A stretch of DNA of 64,000 bases from Brachypterus glaber (Eukaryota > Arthropoda > Insecta > Coleoptera > Kateretidae): contig OY294049.1 of the NCBI GenBank assembly GCA_958510825.1, positions 4,650,001-4,714,000 of the forward strand. Direction: 5' to 3'. The notes under the pieces were generated by a model. The model did no database searches, had not been told where the DNA came from, and saw nothing but the letters and a program-made list of their open reading frames with translations. Positions 44,623-55,404 of the stretch are shown one piece after another; position 1 is the first letter of the stretch, and each line of letters starts with the position of its first letter. A program made the position numbers and the translations under genes.

Positions 44623-45522
44623 CGGCTTACAAGTAACAGTCACTAAGTCACTTTTTTGCAAAAATGGGATTTTAATGGCACTGTAATTAATTTTTGATGA
44701 TCTGTGTATAGGTAAACCGAACTAACTTCTAGGTGGACTGCCAAGGGAGTTACCCACTATACAAAACGCACCAATTTGATTTTGATTAAAATTTTATCTG
44801 GAAATAGGCACTAAGTCACTTAGTGCACTTAGTGCTTTTTACTTGTAGATTATTTCAAATGTTTCTGCACTAAGCGACTTTCTAAAAAGACTTAATTTAT
44901 AAAAATATGATTGCTTGAATCATTTATATTATACAATATCGCGTTATTTATAGTACTGACAAACGCATTCAAATTTTGCTATGTTAAAGTTGATGGAACA
45001 GAGAAACAGAACTTTACCTATAAAATGACAATGCTTTTTACGTGTACTTTCTATGTGTAGGTAATAATTTAATTTTCATTTGTTTGGTTTTTTTTATCAG
45101 ATAATATTTCAAAACTAAATTTGAAGCCTTCACACTAAGTTCAAAGTCTTGGTGCATTTCTGAGGGGTGTTGTACCGTGAAGTGTTTTATCATTAATAAT
45201 GATTCATTATAATTATTGACTTTAGGAGATGCTTCTTTGCCGGCACAGCCGATGGCCTCTGAACTGTCTTAGTTCTGGCATAGTAAGCAGTTTCATATTA
45301 ATTAATACTAATTAATTATTATTATTATTAATTTTGGAAACGTTTTTTAAACTATCAAAAAGTCCAAACCCTTCTTTTAAAAATATAGTTTTTGAAAATT
45401 AATGTAAACATCTTGTTTTCTACTTTATAGTTATACATTACATTTAATTAATAGAATGGTTTTAATTTTAAATAGTTTTTTTATATTATTTTATTGACTT
45501 AGTGCTCTTTACTTGTAAGCCG
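44623..45522. mobile_element. TIR element with CACTAAGTCACT subterminal repeats, 900 bp
   Basis: The left tip CGGCTTACAAGTAACAGTCA and the inverse right tip (GTGCTCTTTACTTGTAAGCCG) give ~28-bp inverted repeats. CACTAAGTCACT-type motifs recur near 44640, 44808 and 44868. The inverse ACTTAGTGC occurs near 44818, 44827 and 45498, and an inner TTTTTACTTGTAG at 44840. No transposase frame or clear target duplication was found. The architecture parallels the elements at 9687 and 50539. Confidence 0.75.
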
Positions 45523-45546
45523 ATGTCGTTACCTACGAATAGCGCA

Positions 45547-45870
45547 TTACGTTTTTCTCACTACCAAGGAGTTAAAATCTTGTTTTATTAATATTATTTT
45601 TGACATTTATATATGTGACAATTCAAGAAATAATTTCTTTATGGAATCACTCTATAAAATTAGAAATAGTAGTCTTGTGTTTAGATGCCCCCCTTCGATA
45701 AATGTAAGCACACTGTGCGGTAAATCGTTTTTTCTGTCTTTAGTTACGGTTTTGTTTGTATTGATTTCATCTATCTATAAGTGTGCTCGATATAGTACTT
45801 TCCATTACTGTAGACTTTTTTATTAAGTAATGTCAACTTACCTAGTTGGTAGTGAGAAAAAGTTCTTTTA
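45547..45870. mobile_element. Short inverted-repeat element, about 320 bp
   Basis: GTTTTTCTCACTACCAA...AGGAGTTAA at 45550 pairs with TTACCTAGTTGGTAGTGAGAAAAAG ending near 45862. The 61-codon frame at 45641-45826 lies between the arms and has no recognisable domain. Confidence 0.55.
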
Positions 45871-46178
45871 TAATATTAGTTGAAATGATGATGGTAATAT
45901 GGATACGATTTTTCTATGGATCAAAGAGGTGAAATTTGGATTCAGTGACTTTTTGGTGACATACTGAATGTTCCAGTTGCGAAGAAGATATTTATATGTG
46001 ACTTTTGTCATTAAATAATAATAAAAAATCTTCTAAATAAATAATGTTTTATGTTTAATTTGTTTTCATGTCGTTTACCATGTATTTTCTTATTTTAACA
46101 TAAGCGTGTAAAGTTTTGCCTTTAATAAATGTTCATTTTGATTTAATACTTTAATTTGTATAACAAACAGTAACATTT

Positions 46179-46370
46179 TTGGGGTTCCATATTTAAAGCA
46201 CATAGGGTTCCATATTATCAGCATGGGTCTATATTACCAGCATTTTATCTTTTTTTAAAAAAGTGCTTGTAACTTCCTTAACATAATAAAAAAATCAAAA
46301 TCGTTTAAAATTATAATTACCAGATAAATTTTGTGCAATAGATAAAAAACAAACAGGGGTTCCATATTCC
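46179..46370. repeat. Dispersed GGGTTCCATAT repeats
   Basis: GGGGTTCCATATTT (46180), AGGGTTCCATATTATCAGCA (46204), a degenerate GGGTCTATATTACCAGCA (46226) and GGGGTTCCATATTCCCACC (46357) are direct repeats. They may be the subterminal array of one end of an element like that at 50539, but the other end was not found. 45871-46178 is featureless. Confidence 0.45.
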
Positions 46371-46792
46371 CACCTTCTCCTCTACTATAATAATAATTAC
46401 AGGATATATCTGGATCACAAAAGATGCCACGATATATGGTGTAACATTTTCACCAGTGTAAATCAGTCCTACGAAAAAATTAAAAAATAATTCCAGAAAT
46501 GGTATATTTCTTCATGAATCTATCATTTTATTTAGGTAATATCCTTATATCTTCCAAACCTGCTTCTATATTTTTTAAAGGCTGAAGTTACTAATATGCT
46601 CTTAAATATGATAAACGTTTTAATTTATCAATCATTTATAAGTTTTTATTCTTATTCTCTTTTATACTGATTTCTTCATATTTAGATTAAATATACACTT
46701 ACATGATTATTTACTAGATGGAGATGGAGACTTCATCGATTCTCTATCAGCTTCTTGCTTTTTATTTAGGAAATTTATTAATACACAGTAAT
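46371..46792. other. AT-rich DNA without recognisable features
   Basis: A reverse frame ending in a Ser/Pro-rich stretch near 46720 overlaps the foldback that follows and is not considered a gene. Confidence 0.4.
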
Positions 46793-47443
46793 TGCAGTCT
46801 TTTGTCATAAAATAAAGAAGATGATAATACACCACAAAATATCAAAAACCGACAAAGGAAATAAGCCCTAAAGGAGCCACGGCTCTTCCAAGATGGACAT
46901 ATTAAATGGAAAACAAAAAAAGCACCAAAAAAAAATTTAATATGCTGGAGGGCGGCTCTTTATTTAAAACTAAGCAAACAGTATTCTTTACCGAAATGCC
47001 TAAATTTAATATTAAAGGGGTAATAGCCTTTTAAAAAGTAACATTTTTGTTGGCATAAAACGTTACTTCCTCTTAATTGCATTTTGTTTTTTGTTTAAAA
47101 ATGGTTGCTCTACATGTATCGTATGCAGTGTTACACTATATGAAATTTTTTATGTATTTTTACTCAAGGAATGTATAATTTTTACAAAAAATACACATAA
47201 AAAAGTTTGTGGTAAAAATGTGTTAAGCCTCATACATTTTTTCCGTCCAGACACGCCTCTGGATAGATTAAAAAAAATAATATAAACTAATTGCCCTTAT
47301 TAACACTAGTATACATGCATAACCTTGTTGCTCTAGCTTAAAGGGTACCAGAGTTATTAATTCTCCTAGAAAGTCCTAGCTCTTAGGTTTTTCATGTTTT
47401 GTGATTTATAATCATTCCCTTTATTTTATGACAAAAGACTGCA
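46793..47443. mobile_element. Foldback element, about 650 bp
   Basis: TGCAGTCTTTTGTCATAAAA continues as TAAAG and is repeated in exact inverse at the right tip (CTTTATTTTATGACAAAAGA, then CTGCA). It continues imperfectly (ATGAT...CACAAAA). Inside, a second stem joins GAGCC...CATATTAAAT with ATTTAATATG...GGCGGCTC (46873-46970). The 64-codon frame at 47091-47285 is incidental. Confidence 0.75.
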
Positions 47444-47852
47444 AACACCATGTATATTTACAAATACCGTACGTGCCTATTGGACTAACACACATGTGTT
47501 CAGAAATGTTGGCTAATAATCAACACAGTGGGCTTGGGTTCTCAAACAGCGCCATGCTGTCTGAAGTGTCGCGGCCTTGATTCTCTTCACTTGCTATCAT
47601 TTGTTTTAACAGAACAGCATAAATAATATTTTATGTTACATGAACAGATTTATTTTTTTTATAAAGAAATAAGTACCCTAAGATAACACAGAGTTATCTT
47701 ATACAAAAACATAAAGTGTCCATGTGATATTAAATAAATATAAATTTTATAGATTTATCTATGCCAAAACATTTGTATTTACAAATGTTTAAACTAGGTC
47801 ATAAGAGGATATGACATAAAATATTATATAGTTTATTTTAAAGAAAAACAAA
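47444..47852. other. AT-rich DNA without recognisable features
   Basis: Nothing is supportable here. Confidence 0.5.
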
Positions 47853-48613
47853 TAGTCCAGTCAAATAATGAGAAATTCATATGTTAAAATCCAATAAATG
47901 TACACGGGCTGATATTTTAAAGTATATGTTAGTTTAGTGCGGATATCTCGCTAAATATGCATCTTACGATAAAAATGCATATTACAAATTTGGTTAAGGA
48001 AAAAATGTTCAACAATTTTTGTTTGAATCATTTTTTAAATATATTAATAACAATCGAGTTATAAATATTCAAAAATGGACATGTGTGAAATCTGTTTTTT
48101 ATTATTAGCCAAACTATTCATCAGATGATAAAATGCTTATGAGCAAACTTGTAGCTTTTGTAGTACGGATACAATGGGCGCTGCGCCCTCTGTAACCGTA
48201 CCAAAGTACATATGCTATAATATATGAAACATATAGAGAATTTCAAGAGCTACAAGTTTGCTCATAACCACTTTCATCGTCCGATAAATAATTTGGTTAA
48301 AAAATAAAAAAAAACAATTTCACCTCCAACATGGCTATTTTTAAATTAACTCGACTGTTATTAATATATTAAAATAAATTATCTAAACAAAAATTGTTGA
48401 AAATTTCCTCCTTAACAAAATTCGTTATATGAATTTTTATCGTAAGATGCATATTAAGCAACTCACCCCTAAAATTCAAGATAGCGGACACGCCTTACGC
48501 AAATCATCCGGTGAAAAACTAACAGCAGTGTTCCGTTACCATCCACTACTATCCTTTAAAATATCAGCCCGTGTAGATTTATTGCAATTTACATTTAATA
48601 TTTGACTGGGCTA
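47853..48613. mobile_element. Family C foldback element, copy 1
   Basis: The tips TAGTCCAGTCAAATAATG and the inverse (ATTTGACTGGGCTA) enclose arms of ~300-350 bp. They share TACACGGGCTGATATTTTAA, ATATGCATCTTACGATAAAA, AATATATTAATAACA(A/G)TCGA and GAGCAAACTTGTAGCT. The right arm has ~100 bp more than the left near its outer end (48490-48560). A GGGCGCTGCGCCC core lies at the loop. No coding frame is present. Confidence 0.9.
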
Positions 48614-49631
48614 AAAAAAATAAACCTAATTTACTTAAAACTTTAGGTTCTATTTTACACATATAATTATTGGTCAAGTTCTTTATAAATCAGGTATGCC
48701 ACAAGGTCTTGTTTGGGGACTGGTCTTTTCTTATTATAAATAATTTTAATCTTTATTTAAATACATTTTCTGCAAATAACAAAGAAAACAGTACTAGTTA
48801 TTCTTCAATGAAAAAATGCAGTACTTATGGGATTTTTTCTTTAAAAATTCCTCACGTATATTTACGCGAAAACGCCAACAGCATATGCAATGAACAAGTG
48901 TTTTTGAATTATTTAGTATGTAACATGTAACTATTGTTTGAAAATAGTTAACATTTTGCATTTTAAAACGCATTATCTCCAACAAAACTTTAAAACACAA
49001 ATATTTATTTAAAACAAAAAGATTACTAATACTAATACTAAAATACTAAAATTATTTGTTGCTAAATAAAATGTTTGTTTTGAATATAATTACTCAATTA
49101 GTGACGCAAGTTACGTACAATTATTATTTTTAGTTTTGGTGCTTTAAAAAGTTTATTACTCCAACAATATAATTAAACATTTAAATAATGATAATATAAA
49201 TATTATAATCATTAGGCTTTTAAAATAAATACATATCGCTGTAATGGACTTTTTACACTGATGAAAATATTACACGACATCTTTTGTGACCCAGTATATA
49301 TCGTGTAAAATTAAATGATATATCTTGTAATTTGCGATTATTTACCGATATCTACGGTAATAATGCAAGATATATTGTATACTTTTACCGAATATATCGT
49401 GTAAAAATAACTATTTTTATTTTAGGTTATATTGTAATGATTAATATATTTGTACTTTAATTTTACACTATAATTACACTATACATTTTGAAACCTAAAG
49501 TTATACTCACAATAACTTTAAATCACTTAACACTTGTAATAACTAACAATATTTCAACTAATATTATAAAAGAACTTTACTTTTAGTTTCTGACGTTTCG
49601 TATCTTTTCACTATAATATAGTAAATATAGT
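48614..49631. other. AT-rich DNA; imperfect palindrome at 49310-49385
   Basis: ATGATATATCTTGTAATTTG and an inverse AATGCAAGATATATTGT surround TACCGATATCTACGGTAATA. Frames on both strands at 48670-49000 overlap each other and show no domain. No gene is supportable. Confidence 0.45.
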
Positions 49632-49639
49632 GAATATAG

Positions 49640-49787
49640 CAGGGGCGGATTTATTTCACTTTAGGGGGGGGGGGCATCCATAGGGAAAAAAATTGCGCCT
49701 TCGCCAAAAATATAATTTTTAAGGTATTTCTATGCTAATATATCTCGCTGGGGGGGGGGGGCATGACCCCCCCTAAATCCGCCCATG
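49640..49787. mobile_element. 148-bp hAT MITE with perfect 8-bp target duplication
   Basis: The left tip CAGGGGCGGATTTA and the inverse right tip TAAATCCGCCCATG differ at one position. GAATATAG lies exactly on both sides (49632-49639 and 49788-49795). G and C runs sit just inside. It is related in its tips to 33370-33626. The duplication and tip sequence are typical of hAT. Confidence 0.93.
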
Positions 49788-49795
49788 GAATATAG

Positions 49796-50329
49796 TGAAT
49801 ATATTATACAGCGTTGTGTCATTGCATCAGGTGGGATTATACTGCAATATAATAATAATTAATTAGTTATTATTTGTTATTATTAATAATAAAATATAAA
49901 TTTCAAATACATATAATAATAACTAATAATATAATATTAATTTAAACTCACCCTATACTTAAAAAAAAATTAAGAAACACCTTCATCGATCAAAACTTCT
50001 AAATTACTTAAAAGTAACGTGTGGACTCTTGTTTGACACATATGTCAAACATGGATGCTTGACGTATGAGTCAAATATGAGTAATTTCTTATCTAAAAGA
50101 GATGGACAGAAATGAAAAATGCAATAAAATAGTTGTCCCATTCAAGGAACGAAATATATCCCATTCAGTAATACAAACAATATTATAAAATAGGCTAAAA
50201 ATATTTACCTTTATCTATAATATTCGATTATTTGGTATGATATACGTATTTTGTATGTTTCATATTATTATAGAGTATTACATATACCATATTTTTCCTT
50301 TTGCCTTTCGTCAATAATAGTTTATTATT
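49796..50329. other. AT-rich DNA without recognisable features
   Basis: Only TAATAATAA-type runs and a short ATATGTCAAACATGG / ATGAGTCAAATATG repetition near 50040-50080 are visible. Confidence 0.5.
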
Positions 50330-50432
50330 CAACGAGCTTATAATAATTGCTATTAATCAATGAGGGTGAATTTTTGGACGCGAGCCGATAGGCGAGTGGC
50401 CTAATCACCGGAATGATTAATAGCTATTATAC
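50330..50432. mobile_element. Hairpin, about 100 bp
   Basis: TTATAATAATTGCTATTAAT and the inverse TGATTAATAGCTATTATA flank a G/C-richer loop containing GACGCGAGCCGATAGGCGAG. Stem of ~22 bp. Confidence 0.7.
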
Positions 50433-50496
50433 TCAAGTAGAATTCTATACTTTATCCACGGCCGTTTTGAGTTTTAAACGGTTTATTTTTACAGAC

Positions 50497-50524
50497 CCGT
50501 GATAAATAGGCCTATTAATCACGG
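50497..50524. repeat. 28-bp near-perfect palindrome
   Basis: CCGTGATAAATAGGCCTAT continues as TAATCACGG; only one base pair position departs from perfect symmetry. It lies 14 bp left of the TIR element at 50539. Confidence 0.65.
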
Positions 50525-50538
50525 ATAAAATTATATTA

Positions 50539-51441
50539 GAGGAAATGCGCCTAATTTCGGATGGTTTCCAAATTTCGGATAGTAGTGTATTTAAGATACT
50601 GTCTGCAAAGGTAAACAGAAACCTACTTTTATGTGAAGCCAAAAGTCAAACTAAATCCGTCCTGTAATATGATAACGGTAGAGCTTCTCCCCTTTAAATG
50701 GCAGCACAAATCGTTTATATTGCAAATGGCAGTTTTGTGCTCAGTTGCATTATTATGCTTGTTTATTTTATAAATAATCGTTATAAAAGTTCGTGATTCT
50801 GTCTTGGGTAAGTTATGATGTTAGTTAAGTTGATCCACTATTCATAATTAAGCAATTTGAAAACGTAAACATTCTACAAATTTCTAATCTAAAAAGCAGA
50901 AAGTTGCCTAATTTTGCATAGACCATTTTTGTGCATTTGATTCCCAATTTCGGATATCCGCAAGGTAATTATTATTCAGGATAACCAACCATTAATTATT
51001 ATTTTTATAATGATACAACAAATTAAGATAAACAATTTTGAAAAAACGAAAATTACCTAAGATACTAAGATATTCGAAATAGGGAATCTAAAATTATAGT
51101 TCCTATAGTATTTCGTAGAAAATCGCTTAATGATTAAATTACGTCTTAAATGTGAAGGAATAACAAGAAACATAAGCAATGGGATCCAGATCTACTCTTG
51201 AAAAAATTTTTTCGTATATGTCCGAAATTAGGAGCCCTTTTTCAAATGCACAAAAATGCGCTGATTTTTTTTAACCGTGTTTTTTGGAAAAAATAAACTG
51301 TAATAAAATTGCTTTTATAATAAATCATGGTTCGCTATAATAAGTTGTATCTGGTTATATAAAAAAAATATCAAAAAGTAATACCGAGTATTAAATATTG
51401 AATACATTGTAAATGGTATCCGAAATTAGGCGACTTTCCTC
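50539..51441. mobile_element. TIR element with CCTAATTTCGGAT subterminal repeats, 903 bp
   Basis: The left tip GAGGAAATGCGCCTAATTTC and the inverse right tip (GAAATTAGGCGACTTTCCTC) are bounded by TATTA on both sides (50534-50538 and 51442-51446). C(C/A)(A/T)AATTTCGGAT occurs near 50549, 50571 and 50943. The inverse TCCGAAATTAGG occurs near 51220 and 51418. The array is therefore inverted about the centre, as expected for transposase-binding sites. No coding frame is present. Confidence 0.85.
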
Positions 51442-51446
51442 TATTA

Positions 51447-51954
51447 AAAAAATTACTTTTGACTTGGTAAAACGGACTTTTTGACAAAAACCCAATCACC
51501 CAAACTTTGCCATTTTTTATTATATTTTTACTGCACATCTAGGGCGACCTAATCATGGTAACAAAATTCAATTCAATAATATGTCCCAAGGGTATATAAC
51601 GCACTTTTGACATTATTTTTTTTTCGGCGTGAAGCTGCGAGGAGTATAATAAATAAATAAAAACTTATTTATAAAAAGTTCTTTTGAAATTACATTTTAC
51701 GGTTCAAGTAAATTTAGATGTTTTGAATCAATTTATTCACGCCAACTCTATATAAAACCGCCAATAAAAATATTTATAGTTTTATGAACCCAATGGTTTA
51801 TAAAACTAACATGAAAATAGTCATCTTAATTAAAATTTACTTTAAACGAAAAATTACTTTCAGTTTTATTTGAATAAATATAGTAGAGAACTTAGGTGAT
51901 AACTTATAATAGAAAACCGGTGACAACTCTACTCTACAACAACTCTACGGTGTA
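51447..51954. other. AT-rich DNA without recognisable features
   Basis: Nothing is supportable here. Confidence 0.5.
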
Positions 51955-52251
51955 GTACGTCGTAGTACGGCGTACTTGCTCAATGTCTAAAGATGATTTT
52001 TCCTTAGTGTTAATATTTGTTATTTTTATTAATTATTATTTAACTAATAAATATGTATTGTATTTTTTTGTAATAGATTTGTCTACCGTTGGACACCGTG
52101 TATAAATGGTCTACGGTTAACTGCCTTGTCATCTTTGACATTGTTAATGAAAATTTTAAAATTACAGAATGCACAAACAAATTTTAACGCATTTCTTCCG
52201 CTAAGAAAAAAACATCTTTAGATATTGAGCAAGTACGTAGTGTAGAGTATG
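51955..52251. mobile_element. Foldback element, about 295 bp
   Basis: GTACTTGCTCAATGTCTAAA at 51972 pairs with TTTAGATATTGAGCAAGTAC at 52214. The outer part shares CTCTAC..TGTAGTACG with the inverse CGTAGTGTAGAG. The arms are ~45 bp. The interior is A/T-rich with no frame. Confidence 0.75.
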
Positions 52252-52990
52252 TTAATCCGGACTTAACTTTTTTTTTACACTCAAAAGGAAAAAATTAAGA
52301 TTTCAAGGCTTTTAAATTTTACACTGATACAAAAATTAGTCCATTTTCAACTATTTTTTACGATTTTTGCGTAATTTCACGTTTTTAGGGGTCCAATAGG
52401 TCCCTTAGAGAAGTTTGATCACTCTCATATTTTCAGAATTTTCTAGTTACACCCAAATGAAAATTCTAATATAATAAAAAAATATAAGGTCCACCCTAAT
52501 GTAGTATATCACACTATTTTTTTAATTAAAAATAAAATAAAATAATTTAAATTGACACTTTTTAAATTCAAAATAGAAATATTTATTTAAATCCTATTTT
52601 TAGGCAAATTAAAAGAATATATTTATATATTTTTTTGTATTTAATACTAATTTTATGTCTATTTATATATAGGATACCTAATGCGTACCTATGAATTTTT
52701 CCATTTAATTTGTCCTAGATATGTCGGTCTGCGGTATTTTACTTTTTCACTTTGAAGAATAGTTTTCACTTTTAACTTTTTAATATATAATTCTAACTAT
52801 TATACATACTTCAGTTTTTTTTAACCACTGATTTTTGGCAAACTGCACCATAATATGTGGGATTTAACGAAACAAACTCGGATACAAAGTAGATTTTTAC
52901 TTAAAGGAAAGTTTTTTCTAAATGTGGTTTTATTCACCCAGCCTTACTTGTTGCAAGTATAAAAAATTATATAAAAAACAAGTTAAAACC
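52252..52990. other. AT-rich DNA without recognisable features
   Basis: I see no gene or repeat boundary. Confidence 0.5.
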
Positions 52991-52993
52991 TTT

Positions 52994-53383
52994 GGGAGCG
53001 TTCAAGTATTACGTAACGCAAAATTTGGCCATTTTTGACCCCCACCCCCCCCATGAAACGCGGCGTAACATTTTCGAGACCCCCCACCCCCCTATTTGTT
53101 ACGTAAAATTTTATAAAGGAAAATTTGGTTTTCCATCTCTAATTGTTTTTGTTTACGGCATTTAGTGAACTGTTAACCACGCCGTGTGCAATAAAATTTG
53201 CAAGGATCCGTCTCTTTAAGCCTTGATCATTGTTAAAAACGTGATCCAATAAACATTTTATAAGTTTATAATTTTTTAAGTGTTACGTAACATTTTTACT
53301 GACACCCACCCCCCCTCTATAACCCGGCGTAACGTTTTCGAGACCCCCCCCCCTAGCGTGTTACATAATACTTAAACGCTCCC
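52994..53383. mobile_element. Family K MITE, full length (PIF/Harbinger-like)
   Basis: The tips GGGAGCGTTCAAGTATTACG and the inverse (ATAATACTTAAACGCTCCC) are bounded by TTT on both sides. Subterminal inverse blocks are GTAACGC, a long C run and CGGCGTAAC(A/G)TTTTCGAGA. The interior has CACGCCGTGTGCAATAAAAT, shared with the truncated copy at 7653. A 3-bp duplication and GGG tips fit PIF/Harbinger MITEs. No coding frame is present. Confidence 0.88.
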
Positions 53384-53473
53384 TTTCTATTAGATAATTA
53401 CATTTTATGTATAACTAAAAACTAGAAAACAAGATGTATAGTCCAGAAAATAATAAATTTTAAATTTTAATAA

Positions 53474-54025
53474 TAATAATAATAATAATAAATTTATTGT
53501 ATCTAAAAAAAAAATTACAGAATTTTTTTTTATTACAAGGGCTGAGTTATAACGAAATAGAATAAATTACAATCATACCTATTACAATAAGTTCAATAGT
53601 AACTAAACTAACCTATCAAAATCTATGTTAAACTATATTATTCCTATACTAAGCATATAGACCTACTACTCATTAATGAGAAATGATCTAAGTTTTAGAA
53701 TGCTAATTATGTAGTTCACAATAACTTTAGTGTTTGAGAGAGAAATATTATCAATAAGAGAACAAAACTCATTTAAATGCGCTACACTAGACAACATATT
53801 GGGTTTTAAATTATAATACAACGGGCACTCTATGAGCAAATGGTAAATTGTTTCTGGAACGTGTAAATTGCATATTGTACAGATTTTTTCAGGATCAATT
53901 TTATAAAGAACGCCCCTATATGTTAATTGTGTATAATGTTTACCGGACGTGCGTACCTGAGCCAGAATTTTTGCTATATAAATATTCTGTCTGTAGAGTA
54001 GATATGCCTGTGGTAAAATTGGTCT
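53474..54025 (-). mobile_element. Non-LTR retrotransposon (LINE) 3' fragment with 16-bp target duplication
   Basis: TTTTAAATTTTAATAA occurs at 53458-53473 and 54026-54041, exactly bracketing a 552-bp insert in family C. On the reverse strand the insert carries the end of an ORF2, a ~170-bp 3' UTR and a (TTA)n tail following ACAATAAATT. A 5' truncation, a simple 3' tail and a long target duplication are the standard product of target-primed reverse transcription. Confidence 0.92.
53666..54025 (-). pseudogene. C-terminus of LINE ORF2 (reverse transcriptase protein), 119 codons
   Basis: The frame is open from the 5' truncation point to a TAG at 53666, with no internal stop. Residues 30-45 have the KHYTQLTYRGVLYKIDP-type linker. 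Residues 49-52 and 62-67 form a CxxC ... HxxxxC arrangement (ICTIC, YHLLIEC), followed by a PLY and a hydrophobic/basic end. This Cys-His knuckle after the reverse-transcriptase domain is characteristic of I, R1, Jockey and CR1-type LINEs. The clade cannot be resolved. The catalytic domain is absent, so the fragment is inactive. The lack of internal stops implies a fairly recent insertion. Confidence 0.85.
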
Positions 54026-54589
54026 TTTTAAATTTTAATAAATGTACACGGGCTGATATTTTAAAGGGTAGTAGTGGATGGTAACAGAGCGCTTCTGCTA
54101 GTTTTTCAACGTGTGATTTACACCCCTTGTCCACTATTTTAGGGGAGAGTGCGGTTATCTTGCTAAATATGCATCTTACGATAAAAATGCATATTACCAA
54201 TTTTGTTAGGGAGAAAATTTCGAACACTTTTTGTGGGGGTGATATTTTTTATTATATTAATAATAATCGAGTTATATTCAAAAATAGCCATGTTGGAGGT
54301 GAAATGGTTTTTTCGATTTTTCAGCCAAATTATTCAACGGAGGGTATAAGCAAACTTGTAGCTCTTGAAATTCTCTATAAGCTTTATATATGTATTACAA
54401 ATTTTCATAGTTGTTTTTGTTTGGTTGCAAAGGCCAAACTTGACTTTCAGCGCTGACTGTAACCCAACCATACTTATGAAAATTCATAATATACAAAATT
54501 TATAGAGAATTTTAAGAGCTACAAGTTTACTCATAACCTTTTTTTATCCTCCGATCAATAATTTGACTGAAAAAGCGAAAAAAGCAAAT

Positions 54590-54770
54590 CCATTAACATT
54601 CGCCAAATTTTTCCGCTATGCTGGATCCCCCAATTCGAACTTTTTATTTTCAATAATGAATTCAGTTTCAGTATCCTCACAAACCCCTAGATAATAATTT
54701 TTATCAAAATACATTTTCACCAACCTTTGCCACCATATTGGATCCGCCATTTTAAATTTTCAATAGTTAA
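54590..54770. repeat. Two imperfect units with (C/T)ATGGATCC-GCCATTTT motif
   Basis: ATTCGCCAAATTTTTCCGC..TATGCTGGATCC near 54598 and ACCTTTGCCACCATATTGGATCCG near 54722 are related units of ~120 bp. Both are followed by A/T-rich TTTTCAATA. They are probably part of a dispersed satellite-like repeat. Confidence 0.5.
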
Positions 54771-55144
54771 AAACAAATAAAATCGATGCAATCATTCAAA
54801 AGTCGGTAAAAATACAATTTCTGTAAATACAGATAATTATAATTTGTCAAACACTTGTGTTTGAAACGGTACGGGCCCGAGTCACACGACTTCCGGGACC
54901 TGATTATAACACTCTTTATTCTTCTTAATAAATATTGTTTCAGTTATTCAATCCGTTCATAACGAGTGTATAATTAATTTTTTTCACGTAAAAGAAAGGA
55001 TAAATACTTGGATAAATATATGTTTAAAACCTTAGTTAATAATTATCAGATAATAAATAATAAAATGAGCAATAAAAACATAGTAGGCTTGTAAGTTGAA
55101 TTTTGCTGGAAAGACAAGTTGGCCCTGAGCGAATATACATTGTA
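54771..55144. other. AT-rich DNA without recognisable features
   Basis: A less A/T-rich patch at 54868-54902 (ACGGGCCCGAGTCACACGAC) has no identifiable function. Confidence 0.45.
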
Positions 55145-55158
55145 CGAGGATCGGATTT

Positions 55159-55404
55159 TATATAAAGAGTACGAGCAATTACAGTCAACATATACACAGA
55201 GAAATGGTCACTGAAAACAAGAACGTAATATTCAGATCAAGAAATTTAAAAATAAAATGTTTTGGTACAGAGGTCAACAACAAAAAAGTTCTATACGAAA
55301 ATCAAGAGGACCAAACTTACAATATTTGTTGTTGTATGTATTTTTTTGTACTACTTATAACTAAATCACGTCACCGCCTTAAACGTTACACTATAGGTTT
55401 TTAG
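55159..55404 (+). promoter_or_regulatory. Candidate TATA promoter with a short following frame
   Basis: TATATAAAG at 55159-55167 is followed ~25 bp later by an initiator-like ACAGTCAACA. GAGAAATGG then opens a 66-codon frame at 55204 whose first ~45 residues are rich in Asn, Lys and Glu. A possible 5' splice site (GTATGT) occurs near 55336. No protein family is recognised. This is the better of the two promoter-like spots in the window but remains speculative, because family H begins at about 55370. Confidence 0.25.

Larger units (their letters stand above)
53439..54585. mobile_element. Family C foldback element, copy 2, split by a LINE insertion
   Basis: TAGTCCAGAAAATAATAAAT (53439) corresponds to the left tip of copy 1. 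The family then resumes at 54042 with TGTACACGGGCTGATATTTT, ATATGCATCTTACGATAAAA and GCAAACTTGTAGCTCTTGAA. The inverse arm reaches AAGAGCTACAAGTTTACTCA and fades near 54585, so the right tip is lost. The LINE fragment at 53474-54025 lies between the two parts. Three overlapping frames (53848-54456) are not genes. Confidence 0.85.

Noticed and set aside
46720..46860. Reverse-strand frame ending in a Ser/Pro-rich C-terminus that looked like a terminal exon
   Set aside because: Its first part lies in the terminal inverted repeat of the foldback at 46793-47443, and no splice acceptor of quality is present.
53848..54456. Forward and reverse frames of 78-109 codons
   Set aside because: They overlap the LINE fragment in the wrong frame or strand and the palindromic family C arms.
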